Assembly (NCBI GenBank): GCA_019411365.1
Contig: DXQT01000009.1
Coordinates: 1 to 64,000 of the forward strand
Source of the DNA: Roseburia sp.
GTDB taxonomy: Bacteria > Bacillota_A > Clostridia > Lachnospirales > Lachnospiraceae
Reading direction: 5' to 3'
Length of the DNA stretch: 64,000 nucleotides
A program made the position numbers and the translations under genes. Every line of letters starts with the position of its first letter. Position 1 is the stretch's first letter. The notes beneath the pieces were generated by a model. It saw only the letters and a program-made list of their open reading frames with translations. It ran no database searches and was not told where the DNA came from. Shown here one piece after another: positions 1-8,212 of this stretch.

Positions 1-1544
1 CTATGCCTTATCAGTGCCCTTGTAAAATTCTCATATGCAATATTGCCATTCGAAAACATGGCAATGATCTGTGTCCGGAACATTGACATAACCTCTTTGT
101 TGGTCACGGAAACATCACACTCTGTCCATTCGTTATCTTTCACCACGTTCTCTGCCTTGATATATCCGACTGCAAGGAGAAGTGACCACAGACTATTCTC
201 GTCTCCGTCAAGATACTGGAATGTAATATTCTCGTTGATCACCTTGTGTATTGGTTTTCCTGTCATCAGCTGTTCAATCTCGTACTTTTTATCATACGGA
301 TGCCTGCAGATAATATCACCGATCAGCTTGTTGCTGCTGGTAAGGATCCAATAAGATCTCAACTGCCGATCATGCATATAGTTCACGATAGACCACGGAT
401 TATAAATATCTTTCTGATGACCGATAATGAATCCATCGTACATTTCCTTCACTTTTTTCATATCATCTATATTCTGGCACTTTAGTGCATCCATCACCTC
501 CTGCTCGGTGAATCCACAGCAGTCCGTGTAAATATCATCTGTCACAGTGGCGACCAGCAGATTGTTCAGGTCATAAAAAAGTGAATTCTTCGACACTTTT
601 GTTACTCCGGTGATAATGGCTCTGCCAAGATAGTCATTTTCTTTCAGTGTATTATGGAATAACTGCCGGCATGTCGTGATCATCTCATCCCAGTAACCAT
701 CCGTATATGCCTCGATCAAAGGTGTGTCATACTCATCAATGAGAACAATCGGTTTTACACCAAAATGTTTATAGAGTAGTTCGCATAAATATCTTATGGA
801 ATTCTCTATATAGCTTGTATCATTATTGAAAAATGCGCACTTTGTTTCTTTAAATAATTCTTTGTCTCTATCCGAGAGTCTGGGACTGTCGAGTAAATAT
901 TCATGATGTCCATACATTGTTCTCAATTGTCCCATCATTCCCCGGATAGACTGCTTATAATCTATCCCCTTGCAGCCTCCGAAGCTTGTAGAGATCACCG
1001 GAGTGCTTCCGAACATACTGCGGCTTCTTTCGTCCTGCCATACCCGAAGCTTACAAAAATATTCCGGATGATCAGCATATCTTGGATCAAAAAACATTCT
1101 TACCGTACTGAGCAGGGTTGTCTTACCAAATCTTCTCGGTCTGGTGATCAATGTGATCTTCGTTCCTTCCCTGAGCCACTCGGTGATAAAATGCGTCTTA
1201 TCTACATAAAACTGCTGTCCACAGGTAAAGTCTTCAAAATCCTGATACCCGATCACCACCTTGGCAGAGAGATATGGATTGTGCTTAAGAATGTCCTTCA
1301 GTCCCTCCGCATAAGCCGTCAGATGCCTTTTCTCTTCCAACAGCTTTGTGCGCTCCTCAAATTCCATGAACACCTGCTCCCGCTCAGACACTTTCACATA
1401 ATAGCTCACTGATTTTCCGTCAATCGTCCGCTGGATATATGGCTGCTCTTTCCCTTTGATCTTCTTATAGGTCAGGGTTCCTTTTGGAAGTTCTTCCAGT
1501 CTCCGGTCAATCTCTTCAATTCGTTTCGTTGGATTTGTGGACAT
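1..1544 (-). CDS. AAA-ATPase_like / PDDEXK_9-type protein, partial (3' end outside window)
   Basis: The frame is open from an ATG at 1544 to the window edge, about 514 codons, so the C-terminus is missing. A Walker A motif RPRRFGKTT lies near residue 135 and a Walker B-like VLIDEYDTP near residue 268, the layout of the AAA-ATPase_like family (PF09820). Family members usually end in a PDDEXK_9 nuclease-like domain (PF08011), which would lie beyond base 1. These proteins are multicopy in Lachnospiraceae; their role is not settled, and defence or selfish-element functions are only suggestions. A shortened paralogue lies at 9817-11139. The upstream spacer carries a large palindrome. Family assignment is firm; function is unknown. 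Confidence 0.85.
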   Translation of the reverse strand, partial: MSTNPTKRIEEIDRRLEELPKGTLTYKKIKGKEQPYIQRTIDGKSVSYYVKVSEREQVFMEFEERTKLLEEKRHLTAYAEGLKDILKHNPYLSAKVVIGYQDFEDFTCGQQFYVDKTHFITEWLREGTKITLITRPRRFGKTTLLSTVRMFFDPRYADHPEYFCKLRVWQDERSRSMFGSTPVISTSFGGCKGIDYKQSIRGMMGQLRTMYGHHEYLLDSPRLSDRDKELFKETKCAFFNNDTSYIENSIRYLCELLYKHFGVKPIVLIDEYDTPLIEAYTDGYWDEMITTCRQLFHNTLKENDYLGRAIITGVTKVSKNSLFYDLNNLLVATVTDDIYTDCCGFTEQEVMDALKCQNIDDMKKVKEMYDGFIIGHQKDIYNPWSIVNYMHDRQLRSYWILTSSNKLIGDIICRHPYDKKYEIEQLMTGKPIHKVINENITFQYLDGDENSLWSLLLAVGYIKAENVVKDNEWTECDVSVTNKEVMSMFRTQIIAMFSNGNIAYENFTRALIRH

Positions 1545-1567
1545 AACGCACTCCCTTCTGTATATAA

Positions 1568-1618
1568 AAGTGGTTATCATTGGTTATATACACATCATAT
1601 AACCAATGGTAACCACTT
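1568..1618. promoter_or_regulatory. 51-bp palindrome with four TGGTTA half-sites
   Basis: Arms at 1568-1589 and 1597-1618 are 22 bp, pair with one mismatch, and flank a 7-base centre. Each arm holds two TGGTTA hexamers exactly 10 bp apart (1571 and 1581; inverted at 1600 and 1610). It lies 24 bp upstream of the ATPase gene and directly behind the acetyltransferase gene ending at 1620. A multimeric repressor operator for the ATPase gene fits best. A terminator for the acetyltransferases is possible, but the T-run after the stem is short. Confidence 0.6.
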
Positions 1619-1619
1619 G

Positions 1620-2078
1620 TCAATCTTCTTTTAATATTTTCCGAAGCATCGGTTCCTCGTCCAACTGCACATTTTCGAATTTTTTGTAAAATCTGTCGGC
1701 ATTCTCGTTGGTAGCACGGATCAGATAATATTGATGGATTTCATGCTTTTCGCAGTCTTTTTCAAACTCTGCAAACAGCTTCCGGGCAACGCCGCTGTGC
1801 CGGTATTCCGGTAAAACATATACCCAATTCACATACGCCATGCGATATCCACCCTGAATACACCCATAAAAATGATACTCAATTCTTCCTACCACCTGAT
1901 TGTTTTCCATCGCAAGAATTGATGCAGACTTTTCATAAAATGAATCCCGAAGCCTTGTCCTGATTCCTTCCTCATCTATCTCTTCCACCGTCATCATATC
2001 CGGCTCCTGCTGCATCGCAAGCTTTAAATAGTCAATATACTGCTCTACATTCTGTTCATTCAATCTTCCAAAATACAT
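1620..2078 (-). CDS. GNAT family N-acetyltransferase
   Basis: 152 residues, a typical length for a single GNAT fold that transfers an acetyl group from acetyl-CoA to an amine. The central part VYVLPEYRHSGVARKLFAEF (around residues 87-106) is the usual beta4/alpha3 acetyl-CoA binding segment with the R/Q-x-x-G-x-A pattern. The ATG follows an AAGGAAGGAA ribosome site. It is third in a minus-strand run of three acetyltransferase genes (gaps of 8 and 14 bp), so co-transcription is likely. Its last residues, ENVQLDEEPMLRKIL, recur almost unchanged at the end of the gene at 2644-3153. The substrate cannot be read from the sequence. Confidence 0.85.
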   Translation of the reverse strand: MYFGRLNEQNVEQYIDYLKLAMQQEPDMMTVEEIDEEGIRTRLRDSFYEKSASILAMENNQVVGRIEYHFYGCIQGGYRMAYVNWVYVLPEYRHSGVARKLFAEFEKDCEKHEIHQYYLIRATNENADRFYKKFENVQLDEEPMLRKILKED

Positions 2079-2092
2079 TTCCTTCCTTCTTT

Positions 2093-2635
2093 CTAATACC
2101 TGTAAATATGGTTCTCCAAAACATACGTTTCACCTGTTCTTGGATCTGTCTTTTCTTCTGACAGTGAATCGAATACAAATCCACATGACAGCTGTAACAC
2201 TCTGGACGCAGCATTGCCTATACGGTTGCAGGCATGGAATTCTTTTGCTCCCAGTTTTCCCGCCTCCTCAAGAAGTGTCGTAAGTATCTGTCGCCCATAT
2301 CCTTTTTGCACAAATTCCGGTCCAAGTGCAATGCCTGTCTCTTCATAAATACCCGGCTCTAACTCACGCATACCTGCAAAACCGATTGCTTCACCCGTTT
2401 TCTTTAAATACACAAATAACGCATACTTATTCTCCGGTTTTTCTTCAAATGCAATCGTGCGCTTCATTCGATCTTTTGCATCTTCGTCTGTCTCTGTCGG
2501 CTGCCAGAGCATATACTTTGCGCTCTCCTTGTGTCTCCACAGGTTATAATAAATTGTCTTCCAGTCCTCAAATTCTGCTTTCTTTAAAATAAGATCTTTT
2601 GTTTCTAATTTTACGTCAAAGTAATCTGTTACCAT
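2093..2635 (-). CDS. GNAT acetyltransferase, RimJ/RimL type
   Basis: 180 residues. The N-terminus, TKDLILKKAEFEDWKTIYYN, is the standard opening of the RimJ/RimL-like Acetyltransf_3 group, and FVQKGYGRQILTTLLEEA gives the acetyl-CoA binding loop. Members acetylate protein N-termini, antibiotics or small amines; the target here is unknown. It is the middle gene of the acetyltransferase run. Its ribosome site GAGGAGGT lies inside the last codons of the upstream gene (stop at 2644), about 12 bases from the ATG, which points to translational coupling. Confidence 0.85.
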   Translation of the reverse strand: MVTDYFDVKLETKDLILKKAEFEDWKTIYYNLWRHKESAKYMLWQPTETDEDAKDRMKRTIAFEEKPENKYALFVYLKKTGEAIGFAGMRELEPGIYEETGIALGPEFVQKGYGRQILTTLLEEAGKLGAKEFHACNRIGNAASRVLQLSCGFVFDSLSEEKTDPRTGETYVLENHIYRY

Positions 2636-2643
2636 TTTTTCTC

Positions 2644-3153
2644 TTATACCTCCTCTCTCATTATTTTTCTATGCATTGGTTTCTCGTCCAACTGCACATT
2701 TTCTTCCACCCTTATCAACTTTGCAATATACTCTGTCGTGCCTTCTTCCAATTCTTTTTCTCCATTTTCCATAAATCCGTGACGATGATAAAATGCAATC
2801 GCTCTCGTATTTTTCTCCAACGCCCACAAATGATCAACATCAAAAGTTGAAATTGCATGCTCTATTAATTTCTTTCCAATTCCACCACTTTGAAAGCATG
2901 GATCGACATACAATTTACGGATTTCTGTTCCATGGATTTCCATAAATCCTTTCACAATTCCACATTCATCGGCGACATACAGATTTTCCAGAACTTCCCC
3001 TTTTCCGAAATAATGATCTATCATGGATACAACCTGCAATTCTCCAAATGAATACTCTTCCTGCTTAAAAATTGGGAAATAATTGATTCTGTTATTAAAT
3101 ACAAAAATTTCTGCGATGCGCGACAAATCTTCTTCTGTTGCTTTTCTGATCAT
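2644..3153 (-). CDS. GNAT family N-acetyltransferase
   Basis: 169 residues. MIRKATEEDLSRIAEIFVFN is a classic GNAT N-terminus, PCFQSGGIGKKLIEHAI (near residues 86-102) is the acetyl-CoA loop, and ALEKNTRAIAFYHRHGFMEN is the C-terminal GNAT signature. The fold should be complete around residue 148. What follows, ENVQLDEKPMHRKIM, nearly repeats the tail of the neighbouring acetyltransferase at 1620-2078 and looks copied rather than native. First gene of the three-gene run. The ATG sits very close to its GGAG, so the start is less certain than for the neighbours. Confidence 0.82.
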   Translation of the reverse strand: MIRKATEEDLSRIAEIFVFNNRINYFPIFKQEEYSFGELQVVSMIDHYFGKGEVLENLYVADECGIVKGFMEIHGTEIRKLYVDPCFQSGGIGKKLIEHAISTFDVDHLWALEKNTRAIAFYHRHGFMENGEKELEEGTTEYIAKLIRVEENVQLDEKPMHRKIMREEV

Positions 3154-3233
3154 CTCCGGATACCCCTGTCATTTTCTTTTATCTGAAATCAATATAACAC
3201 ACTTTCCGCCAAAATACTTTCTAAAAATCTTTT

Positions 3234-3830
3234 TTAATTTTCCTTTTCCAACAACCTTTTTGACACAAATACAGGGCTTTTCATTTTAATCACACAAGCC
3301 ATAGCGACCACCGCAAGCAGTCCTGATAAGGAAATTTTTCCTTCCAGCCATCCTTCCACTGATACCAGTAAAAAAGAAAATCCCAGTACAATGATCACTT
3401 TCATACTGTTACGCACGCAGTGTTTTCTCGCATATGCCGTCTCAAAGAAAAGATACAGTCCATATCCTGTGACTGCACCTAAGATCACACCGAGAACGAT
3501 CGACACCGGAATATTTACAAAGTCACGCACATTCGCATGACCGCCCTGCGCAATGCTTAAAAATGTCGTAAACAGTGCGATGACAAAAATATCATCGCAC
3601 GACGCACCCGCCATGACCATCTGTGGGATTGCTTTCTCGGTGCCATATTTTTTCTCCATGAGTGCCACCATACGTGGAATGACCACTGCCGGAGATACTG
3701 CACCGAGCACATACGGTCCCAACACAATTCCGGTGACGAGTATTCCGATGATCCGTGGCAGCTTCAGTTTCTGGCAAATGGCTCCCATTGCAAGCCCTAC
3801 AATAAAAATAAGTGATAATGATGCTAACAT
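3234..3830 (-). pseudogene. Decayed cation:proton antiporter (CPA/NhaP-like) with internal deletion and lost C-terminus
   Basis: The start at 3830 is preceded by a GGAGG site (MLASLSLIFIVGLAMG). The product is 198 residues against roughly 390-400 for the family. It begins as a normal first membrane pair (LKLPRIIGILVTGIVLGPY) but passes straight into a mid-protein segment (GAVSPAVVIPRMVALMEKKY), so about 70 residues carrying the next helices are missing. Residues around GASCDDIFVIALFTTF are the conserved core acidic region. It stops after KMKSPVFVSKRLLEKEN, before the last transmembrane helices. The frame is open, but half the transporter is absent, so transport function is unlikely. Confidence 0.7.
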
Positions 3831-3918
3831 AAATCCTCCATTTCTGTTTTTGGATATGTCAATTGCTATATTGGCTGCACGGATACTGACTGTATCGAAA
3901 CTGCAAATCACACTGTAG

Positions 3919-4530
3919 TTATTCTACCTCAAATACCACAATCCGCTCTCTTTTATTTTCCCCCGGAAACAAATCTTTGCAATCGATTTCATCGGAAAAG
4001 ATAAGTTTGTCTACTGTCATTAAATAAGAAATATATTCATCCGAAGGATAATAAAAGAACAAGAGCAATTCCCTCGGATTCTCATAATAGGATTCCAACA
4101 CGCGCGCTAAAACCTTCTTTAATATCTCTATCGAAAATGGATTAAAAAAGTAGATCCGGTCTACCTCTGCCGGAACTGAAAACTGCACTGCATCTGCTAG
4201 TACAAATTCTGTCCGCCCTGCCGCAACCCCCTGTTCTCTGTTTTCTACCGCTTTCTCATAAATCCGCTCGTTGTATTCCACACCGATCGTGTGACAGCGT
4301 GTCTGATAAGAAAGAAAAAAATCAGCTCTGCCTTTGCCACAGCCATAATCTAAAAGTGTATTTTCCTTGCAAAGCAGCCCGGAATTAGCAAACCGCTCTA
4401 ACACCGTATATGGCGTCGGTTCATATGGATATCGGTACTGATCTGAATTGGAATCATCACGTCCGGTTGTGTGAATCTGTAGTAATTTATCCCATTTCTG
4501 TTCTTCATCGTTTTCCTGTGATTTTTTCAT
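3919..4530 (-). CDS. Class I SAM-dependent methyltransferase
   Basis: 203 residues. LLDYGCGKGRADFFLS is a clear SAM-binding motif I, followed by the acidic end of strand beta2 in IGVEYNERIYEKA. RIYFFNPFS occupies motif IV and replaces the (D/N)PPY of nucleic-acid amino-methyltransferases, so a small-molecule or protein substrate is more likely. An ATG at 4530 (MKKSQENDEE) is preferred to an upstream TTG because a GGAAAGAG lies at suitable distance. It stands alone between the antiporter remnant and the AlkD-like gene. The substrate is unknown. Confidence 0.75.
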   Translation of the reverse strand: MKKSQENDEEQKWDKLLQIHTTGRDDSNSDQYRYPYEPTPYTVLERFANSGLLCKENTLLDYGCGKGRADFFLSYQTRCHTIGVEYNERIYEKAVENREQGVAAGRTEFVLADAVQFSVPAEVDRIYFFNPFSIEILKKVLARVLESYYENPRELLLFFYYPSDEYISYLMTVDKLIFSDEIDCKDLFPGENKRERIVVFEVE

Positions 4531-4689
4531 GTTCTCTTTCCACAACTCTCCGAATATAAATTTCTTTTAGCCCCATGAATCTGCCCTTATCAGTTCCAGT
4601 ACAGCGTTCAAAAATTAACTGAATCAATAACGCAGATGGAAATTCATACAAGTTATTAGCTCAGTTATTTACAGAACGATGTACTAGTC

Positions 4690-5373
4690 TTAGCAGTTTT
4701 CACGCAGTGTTTTCAGATAAACTTTCTGCTCATCTGTGATACGATAGCTCTCCACCGCTTTCTGAATCGTCTTTCTATGCACCCACGGTGATAACTTTCG
4801 TTCTTCCAGATATGGGATCGTTGCATCCCACTGTTTTGCCAGTGCCGTTGCAAGATACCATGCAATCATCATATTGACATAGTATTCTTCCGACTGCACA
4901 GATGCCACAAGTTCTATATATTCCGGTTTAAAATCCTCGTCCAGATAAAAGCTCATCAACGTTCCGATTCCATAGCGAATCGTATAAGTGTTCCCGGATG
5001 CAATCCATTCTTTTATCACAGGAAGAAGCTCGGTTTTATGCTTTGCGAAGCACTTTGGTCTTGGAATATCGCAGGTCGCCCAGTTATTAATATATGGAAG
5101 AAAACGTTTCACTTCTGCCAGACAGCGCTCATAATCTTTGATATCTGAAATCAATTGCATATGAAGGTTATGTTCCTCATAATACTGATGTGGAAGTTCC
5201 TTCAAAAAAGCTTCTGCTGCTTCCGTTTTTGCAAATTCTTTCGCAAATTTCCGCAGTACCGGTGTGCGGATCCCGATGATCGTCTCCTTATCAATCCCCG
5301 GCATCAGTTTACTGTGAAAATCTCTGTATTTTAAATCCTGTAATTTGAATAATTCCTGCTGTAATTCATCCAT
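4690..5373 (-). CDS. DNA alkylation repair protein, AlkD-like
   Basis: 227 residues. The N-terminal region (KLMPGIDKETIIGIRTPVLR) and the all-helical HEAT-like body match the DNA_alkylation_repair family (PF08713), whose members such as Bacillus AlkD excise positively charged alkylated bases. A tryptophan and aspartate in the middle (INNWATCDIPRPKCF) occupy the positions of the DNA-contacting W...D in that family. The ATG at 5373 follows AGGAGA at 6 bases; a longer ATG at 5400 lacks a site. Monocistronic. The family includes many members whose glycosylase activity has not been tested. Confidence 0.8.
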   Translation of the reverse strand: MDELQQELFKLQDLKYRDFHSKLMPGIDKETIIGIRTPVLRKFAKEFAKTEAAEAFLKELPHQYYEEHNLHMQLISDIKDYERCLAEVKRFLPYINNWATCDIPRPKCFAKHKTELLPVIKEWIASGNTYTIRYGIGTLMSFYLDEDFKPEYIELVASVQSEEYYVNMMIAWYLATALAKQWDATIPYLEERKLSPWVHRKTIQKAVESYRITDEQKVYLKTLRENC

Positions 5374-5493
5374 GTTCTTCTCCTTTTTCTGTGACCACAA
5401 TTACACAAAAACGAACTCATGTCCCCCCTTAGCCTGATACTATGAGTATATCTTTTTTTCCAAATGGGTGCAAAAATCATCTGTTAATTCCTG

Positions 5494-6141
5494 TTAAAAC
5501 TCCTTTTTTTCCATAATACGCCTGCTGATCTGATACGAAATGAACAGTGTCAGCAGTGTGATCCCGATGATGTTACCAGCCAGAACTGCCACATTCATAT
5601 TGTCTATCACGGTCAGCGCCTGATACAACCGTTCTTTTCCGAACACGACCTCACATAGATATGCAATCGCAGCAATTACTCCCATCATTCCTAATGTCAA
5701 AATCCGGCTCTTTTCACAGCCAAACTTAATCTGCGCCGGAATCATGAAAAAACTGATCAAAAGAATGATTAGCAAAATCACTGCGGCTGTCAGCATATCT
5801 TCTGCCACAACAACCGGTATACCACGCACCACTTTTGACACCAGATACAGGCAGACTGCAATTACCCAGGCTGCCACTACTCCTCCGGCACAAAGCAGAT
5901 ACTTTTCTCTTACATAGGTTTTTTTATTGATCGGCAGTGTCAATAAAAACTGATAGCCATGATCCATCTCGTCATACGCAATCGTGCTGATTGCAATCAT
6001 CTCTACCACAAACGGCAGATATCCAATGATAAAATTTCCGTTGCCGGAAAATGCGACTGCAACTGCAATTGCAAACAAAATTACCAGTGTCTGTTTTGTT
6101 CCCCATAATAACCGAATATCTTTTTCCAATAAACCTGCCAT
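5494..6141 (-). CDS. ABC-2 type transporter permease
   Basis: 215 residues with about six hydrophobic segments, beginning with a short cytosolic stretch (MAGLLEKDIRLLWGTKQ). MDHGYQFLLTLPINKKTYVREKYL is the hallmark cytosolic loop of the ABC-2 family. Its ATG overlaps the stop of the ATPase gene (TAATG), so the two are translationally coupled and form one transporter. Together with the upstream GntR gene this is a YtrA-type operon, a class usually linked to cell-envelope stress or peptide antibiotic response. The substrate is unknown. Confidence 0.85.
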   Translation of the reverse strand: MAGLLEKDIRLLWGTKQTLVILFAIAVAVAFSGNGNFIIGYLPFVVEMIAISTIAYDEMDHGYQFLLTLPINKKTYVREKYLLCAGGVVAAWVIAVCLYLVSKVVRGIPVVVAEDMLTAAVILLIILLISFFMIPAQIKFGCEKSRILTLGMMGVIAAIAYLCEVVFGKERLYQALTVIDNMNVAVLAGNIIGITLLTLFISYQISRRIMEKKEF

Positions 6142-6989
6142 TATCTGTACCCTCCTGTCATCATAAGAATCAGCTCATCAATCCCTCCATTTTCCACTGC
6201 AATCTGCGGATAATTTTCCTGATAAAACTTCTTATCATTCGTAAAACATGCATAGCCGTAATTTTCTTTCTGCACTTTTAAAATAGAGCTTTGATCAAGC
6301 GTGCGGTATTGTTCTTCACTCACCTTTAAAATGCCATACTGCTCTAAGATTGCATCTGTTGCTTCATGCAAAATGAGTTTTCCATCATGTATCAGATAAA
6401 GTTCATCACATAGGGATTCTAAATCAGTGGAAATATGGGATGTAATAAGTATACTTCGGCTCTCATCCTCTGCAATATAAGCCCGTAACATATCTAAAAT
6501 CTCGTTTCTCGCCTCCACATCCAGTCCAGCTGTCGGCTCATCCATGATCAGCAGCTTTGCATGGTGTGTCATAGCTGTCAGCACGCGGAGTTTCGCTTTC
6601 ATTCCGGTTGAAAATTCTTTGATTTTCTTATTCATCGGAAGTTTTAAATTTTCACTCTGTTTTATAAAATAGTTTTCATCAAACGAATGATACATTTTTT
6701 TTAAAATATGTTTTACATCGTTTACGGTCAGTTCCCCGGAAAATCCGGATTCTGCAAGAGAAACTCCTATATCCTGTTTGACTTTTTCCGAAAGTTCTTT
6801 ACTGTCACTTCCCAAAACAGTTACAGTTCCTTCCTCTGCCTGGCAAAGACCAAGAATCAGTTTGATCGCGGTACTTTTTCCTGCTCCGTTTTTCCCGATC
6901 AACCCCAGTATCTGTCCTTCCGGCAGTTCCATTGATATTTCAAATGTAAAGTTTCCATATGTTTTCCGGACATTTTGCATTGTTATCAT
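6141..6989 (-). CDS. ABC transporter ATP-binding protein
   Basis: 282 residues. Walker A is GLIGKNGAGKSTAIKLI (residues 31-47), the signature is KEFSTGMKAKLRVL (a relaxed LSGGQ in which FSTGMK replaces it, usual for ABC-2 exporters), and Walker B is LLIMDEPTAGLD. A roughly 65-residue C-terminal extension follows the conserved LITSHISTDLE switch region. It should power the permease encoded directly downstream, energising export rather than import. The ATG at 6989 has AAGGCGG about 8 bases upstream. Confidence 0.9.
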   Translation of the reverse strand: MITMQNVRKTYGNFTFEISMELPEGQILGLIGKNGAGKSTAIKLILGLCQAEEGTVTVLGSDSKELSEKVKQDIGVSLAESGFSGELTVNDVKHILKKMYHSFDENYFIKQSENLKLPMNKKIKEFSTGMKAKLRVLTAMTHHAKLLIMDEPTAGLDVEARNEILDMLRAYIAEDESRSILITSHISTDLESLCDELYLIHDGKLILHEATDAILEQYGILKVSEEQYRTLDQSSILKVQKENYGYACFTNDKKFYQENYPQIAVENGGIDELILMMTGGYR

Positions 6990-7109
6990 ACAATTTCCGC
7001 CTTTCTTTTTTATGTTCTGTTGTCTGACTTTTTACATCAATCTGAAGCAAATACCTCATCAAGCATTTCATGATTGTGTCATATCTATTTCAAAAGTTTC
7101 TTACCGATT

Positions 7110-7484
7110 TTACTTCTCATCGAGAATCAGTTTTACAACCTCAGATATTTCTTCCTTCTTCATTCCCATGGAAAGTGCCCGGTCGATCACTTTATCGAAG
7201 TCATCTTCTATCGCTTTCTGCCTTGCTTCAAGTGCAAGCTGTTTATCCGAGGCAGATACATAAGTACCTTTTCCATGAACAGTCGTAACAAATCCCTCTT
7301 CTTCCAGCTTATCGTAAGCCTTCTTGACCGTCAGCGCACTGATCCGAAGCTCCCCTGCGAGCGTCCTCACAGATGGCAGTGCCTCTCCTTCTTTTAATTC
7401 AGACTGGATAATATCTGATTTTATCTGCTCCATGAGCTGTTCATAAATCGGCACCATGGAGGAATGATTTAAGATAATATGCAT
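7110..7484 (-). CDS. GntR family transcriptional regulator, YtrA subfamily
   Basis: 124 residues. A winged helix-turn-helix (residues about 10-75, LPSVRTLAGELRISALTVKK) is followed by a short helical tail and no effector domain, the YtrA layout. The ATG at 7484 (MHIILNHSSM) is chosen because the nearby upstream ATG lies inside its ribosome site GAGAGGAAG. It heads the minus-strand ABC operon and probably represses it: a perfect inverted repeat covers its promoter (7597-7645). Confidence 0.88.
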   Translation of the reverse strand: MHIILNHSSMVPIYEQLMEQIKSDIIQSELKEGEALPSVRTLAGELRISALTVKKAYDKLEEEGFVTTVHGKGTYVSASDKQLALEARQKAIEDDFDKVIDRALSMGMKKEEISEVVKLILDEK

Positions 7485-7596
7485 ACTTCCTCTCATTCTG
7501 CCGCTTCAGCGGCTTTTCATAAATCGGGGAACTTTGTGCGCTAGCACAATTTCCAGATTAAAAATGTCAATTTTCAATCTTATATCTCTTTACAGC

Positions 7597-7645
7597 AAAC
7601 AGTATATAACAGTGCATATCTGTTGTCAACTGTTATATACTGTTT
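7597..7645 (-). promoter_or_regulatory. GntR operon promoter enclosed in a perfect 17-bp inverted repeat
   Basis: Arms 7597-7613 and 7629-7645 are exact reverse complements (AAACAGTATATAACAGT and its complement) around a 15-base centre. On the minus strand a -35 TTGACA (7629-7624) and a -10 TATACT (7606-7601) lie 17 bp apart, with the two operator arms over the two promoter elements. A repressor dimer or tetramer bound here would block polymerase. The adjacent YtrA-type regulator is the obvious ligand. Confidence 0.85.
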
Positions 7646-7812
7646 ATTCTATTTTTTTGTAATTTCATGTGGGAATTTGTACAGACAATACTCGTTAATA
7701 ACTTTTTCATGAAAAATTAAATTTTTGTGTATGTCGTGCAGAATATTTTATGTTACTATAGAATAAAGTGTTGCTTCGCAATTTTCTGTATTTATGTCAG
7801 GAGGAGAACATT

Positions 7813-8211
7813 ATGAAAGTAAATCTGACTCCCTTTTCCATATACTGGTTCCTGTTTTTGATCTTAAATGTCATATATTTTATATTTCCATTTCTATTTT
7901 TTCTGCTTCTGCCGGCAGTGTTCGTTATGATTTTAATATGGGGAATATGTGTATTTGAAATTGGGCGAGCAACCATTATTTCTTCACAAACTAAGTGGAT
8001 AATACGAGTCATACTGGCTTTCCTGGCATCTCTTCTTACAATTTCAATAAATCCCATTGGAATGATTCTTTTGGATTTTATTAATTGGAGACATATAAAC
8101 TCATTTGCAGACTATTTTTCGAAAGCCTATTGGATTATTTTTTTGATTCATATGCTGCTATTTTGGCTGGGCGAAGAAATAGGATATTTTTCACAGAAAG
8201 GACTTTTTTAA
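7813..8211 (+). CDS. Small hydrophobic membrane protein of unknown function
   Basis: 132 residues with about four predicted membrane helices (for example YFIFPFLFFLLLPAVFVMIL near residue 20). The ATG at 7813 follows an AGGAGGAG site; an earlier ATG at 7768 lacks one. I do not recognise the family. It ends one base before the degV-like gene on the same strand, so the two are probably co-transcribed from the roughly 160 bp downstream of the GntR operator. Confidence 0.6.
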   Translation: MKVNLTPFSIYWFLFLILNVIYFIFPFLFFLLLPAVFVMILIWGICVFEIGRATIISSQTKWIIRVILAFLASLLTISINPIGMILLDFINWRHINSFADYFSKAYWIIFLIHMLLFWLGEEIGYFSQKGLF

Positions 8212-8212
8212 T

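Noticed and set aside
7500..7517. GCCGC-TTCA-GCGGC hairpin followed by TTTT as a plus-strand terminator
   Set aside because: There is no plus-strand gene before it. It lies in the 5' leader of the minus-strand GntR gene, next to its ribosome site.
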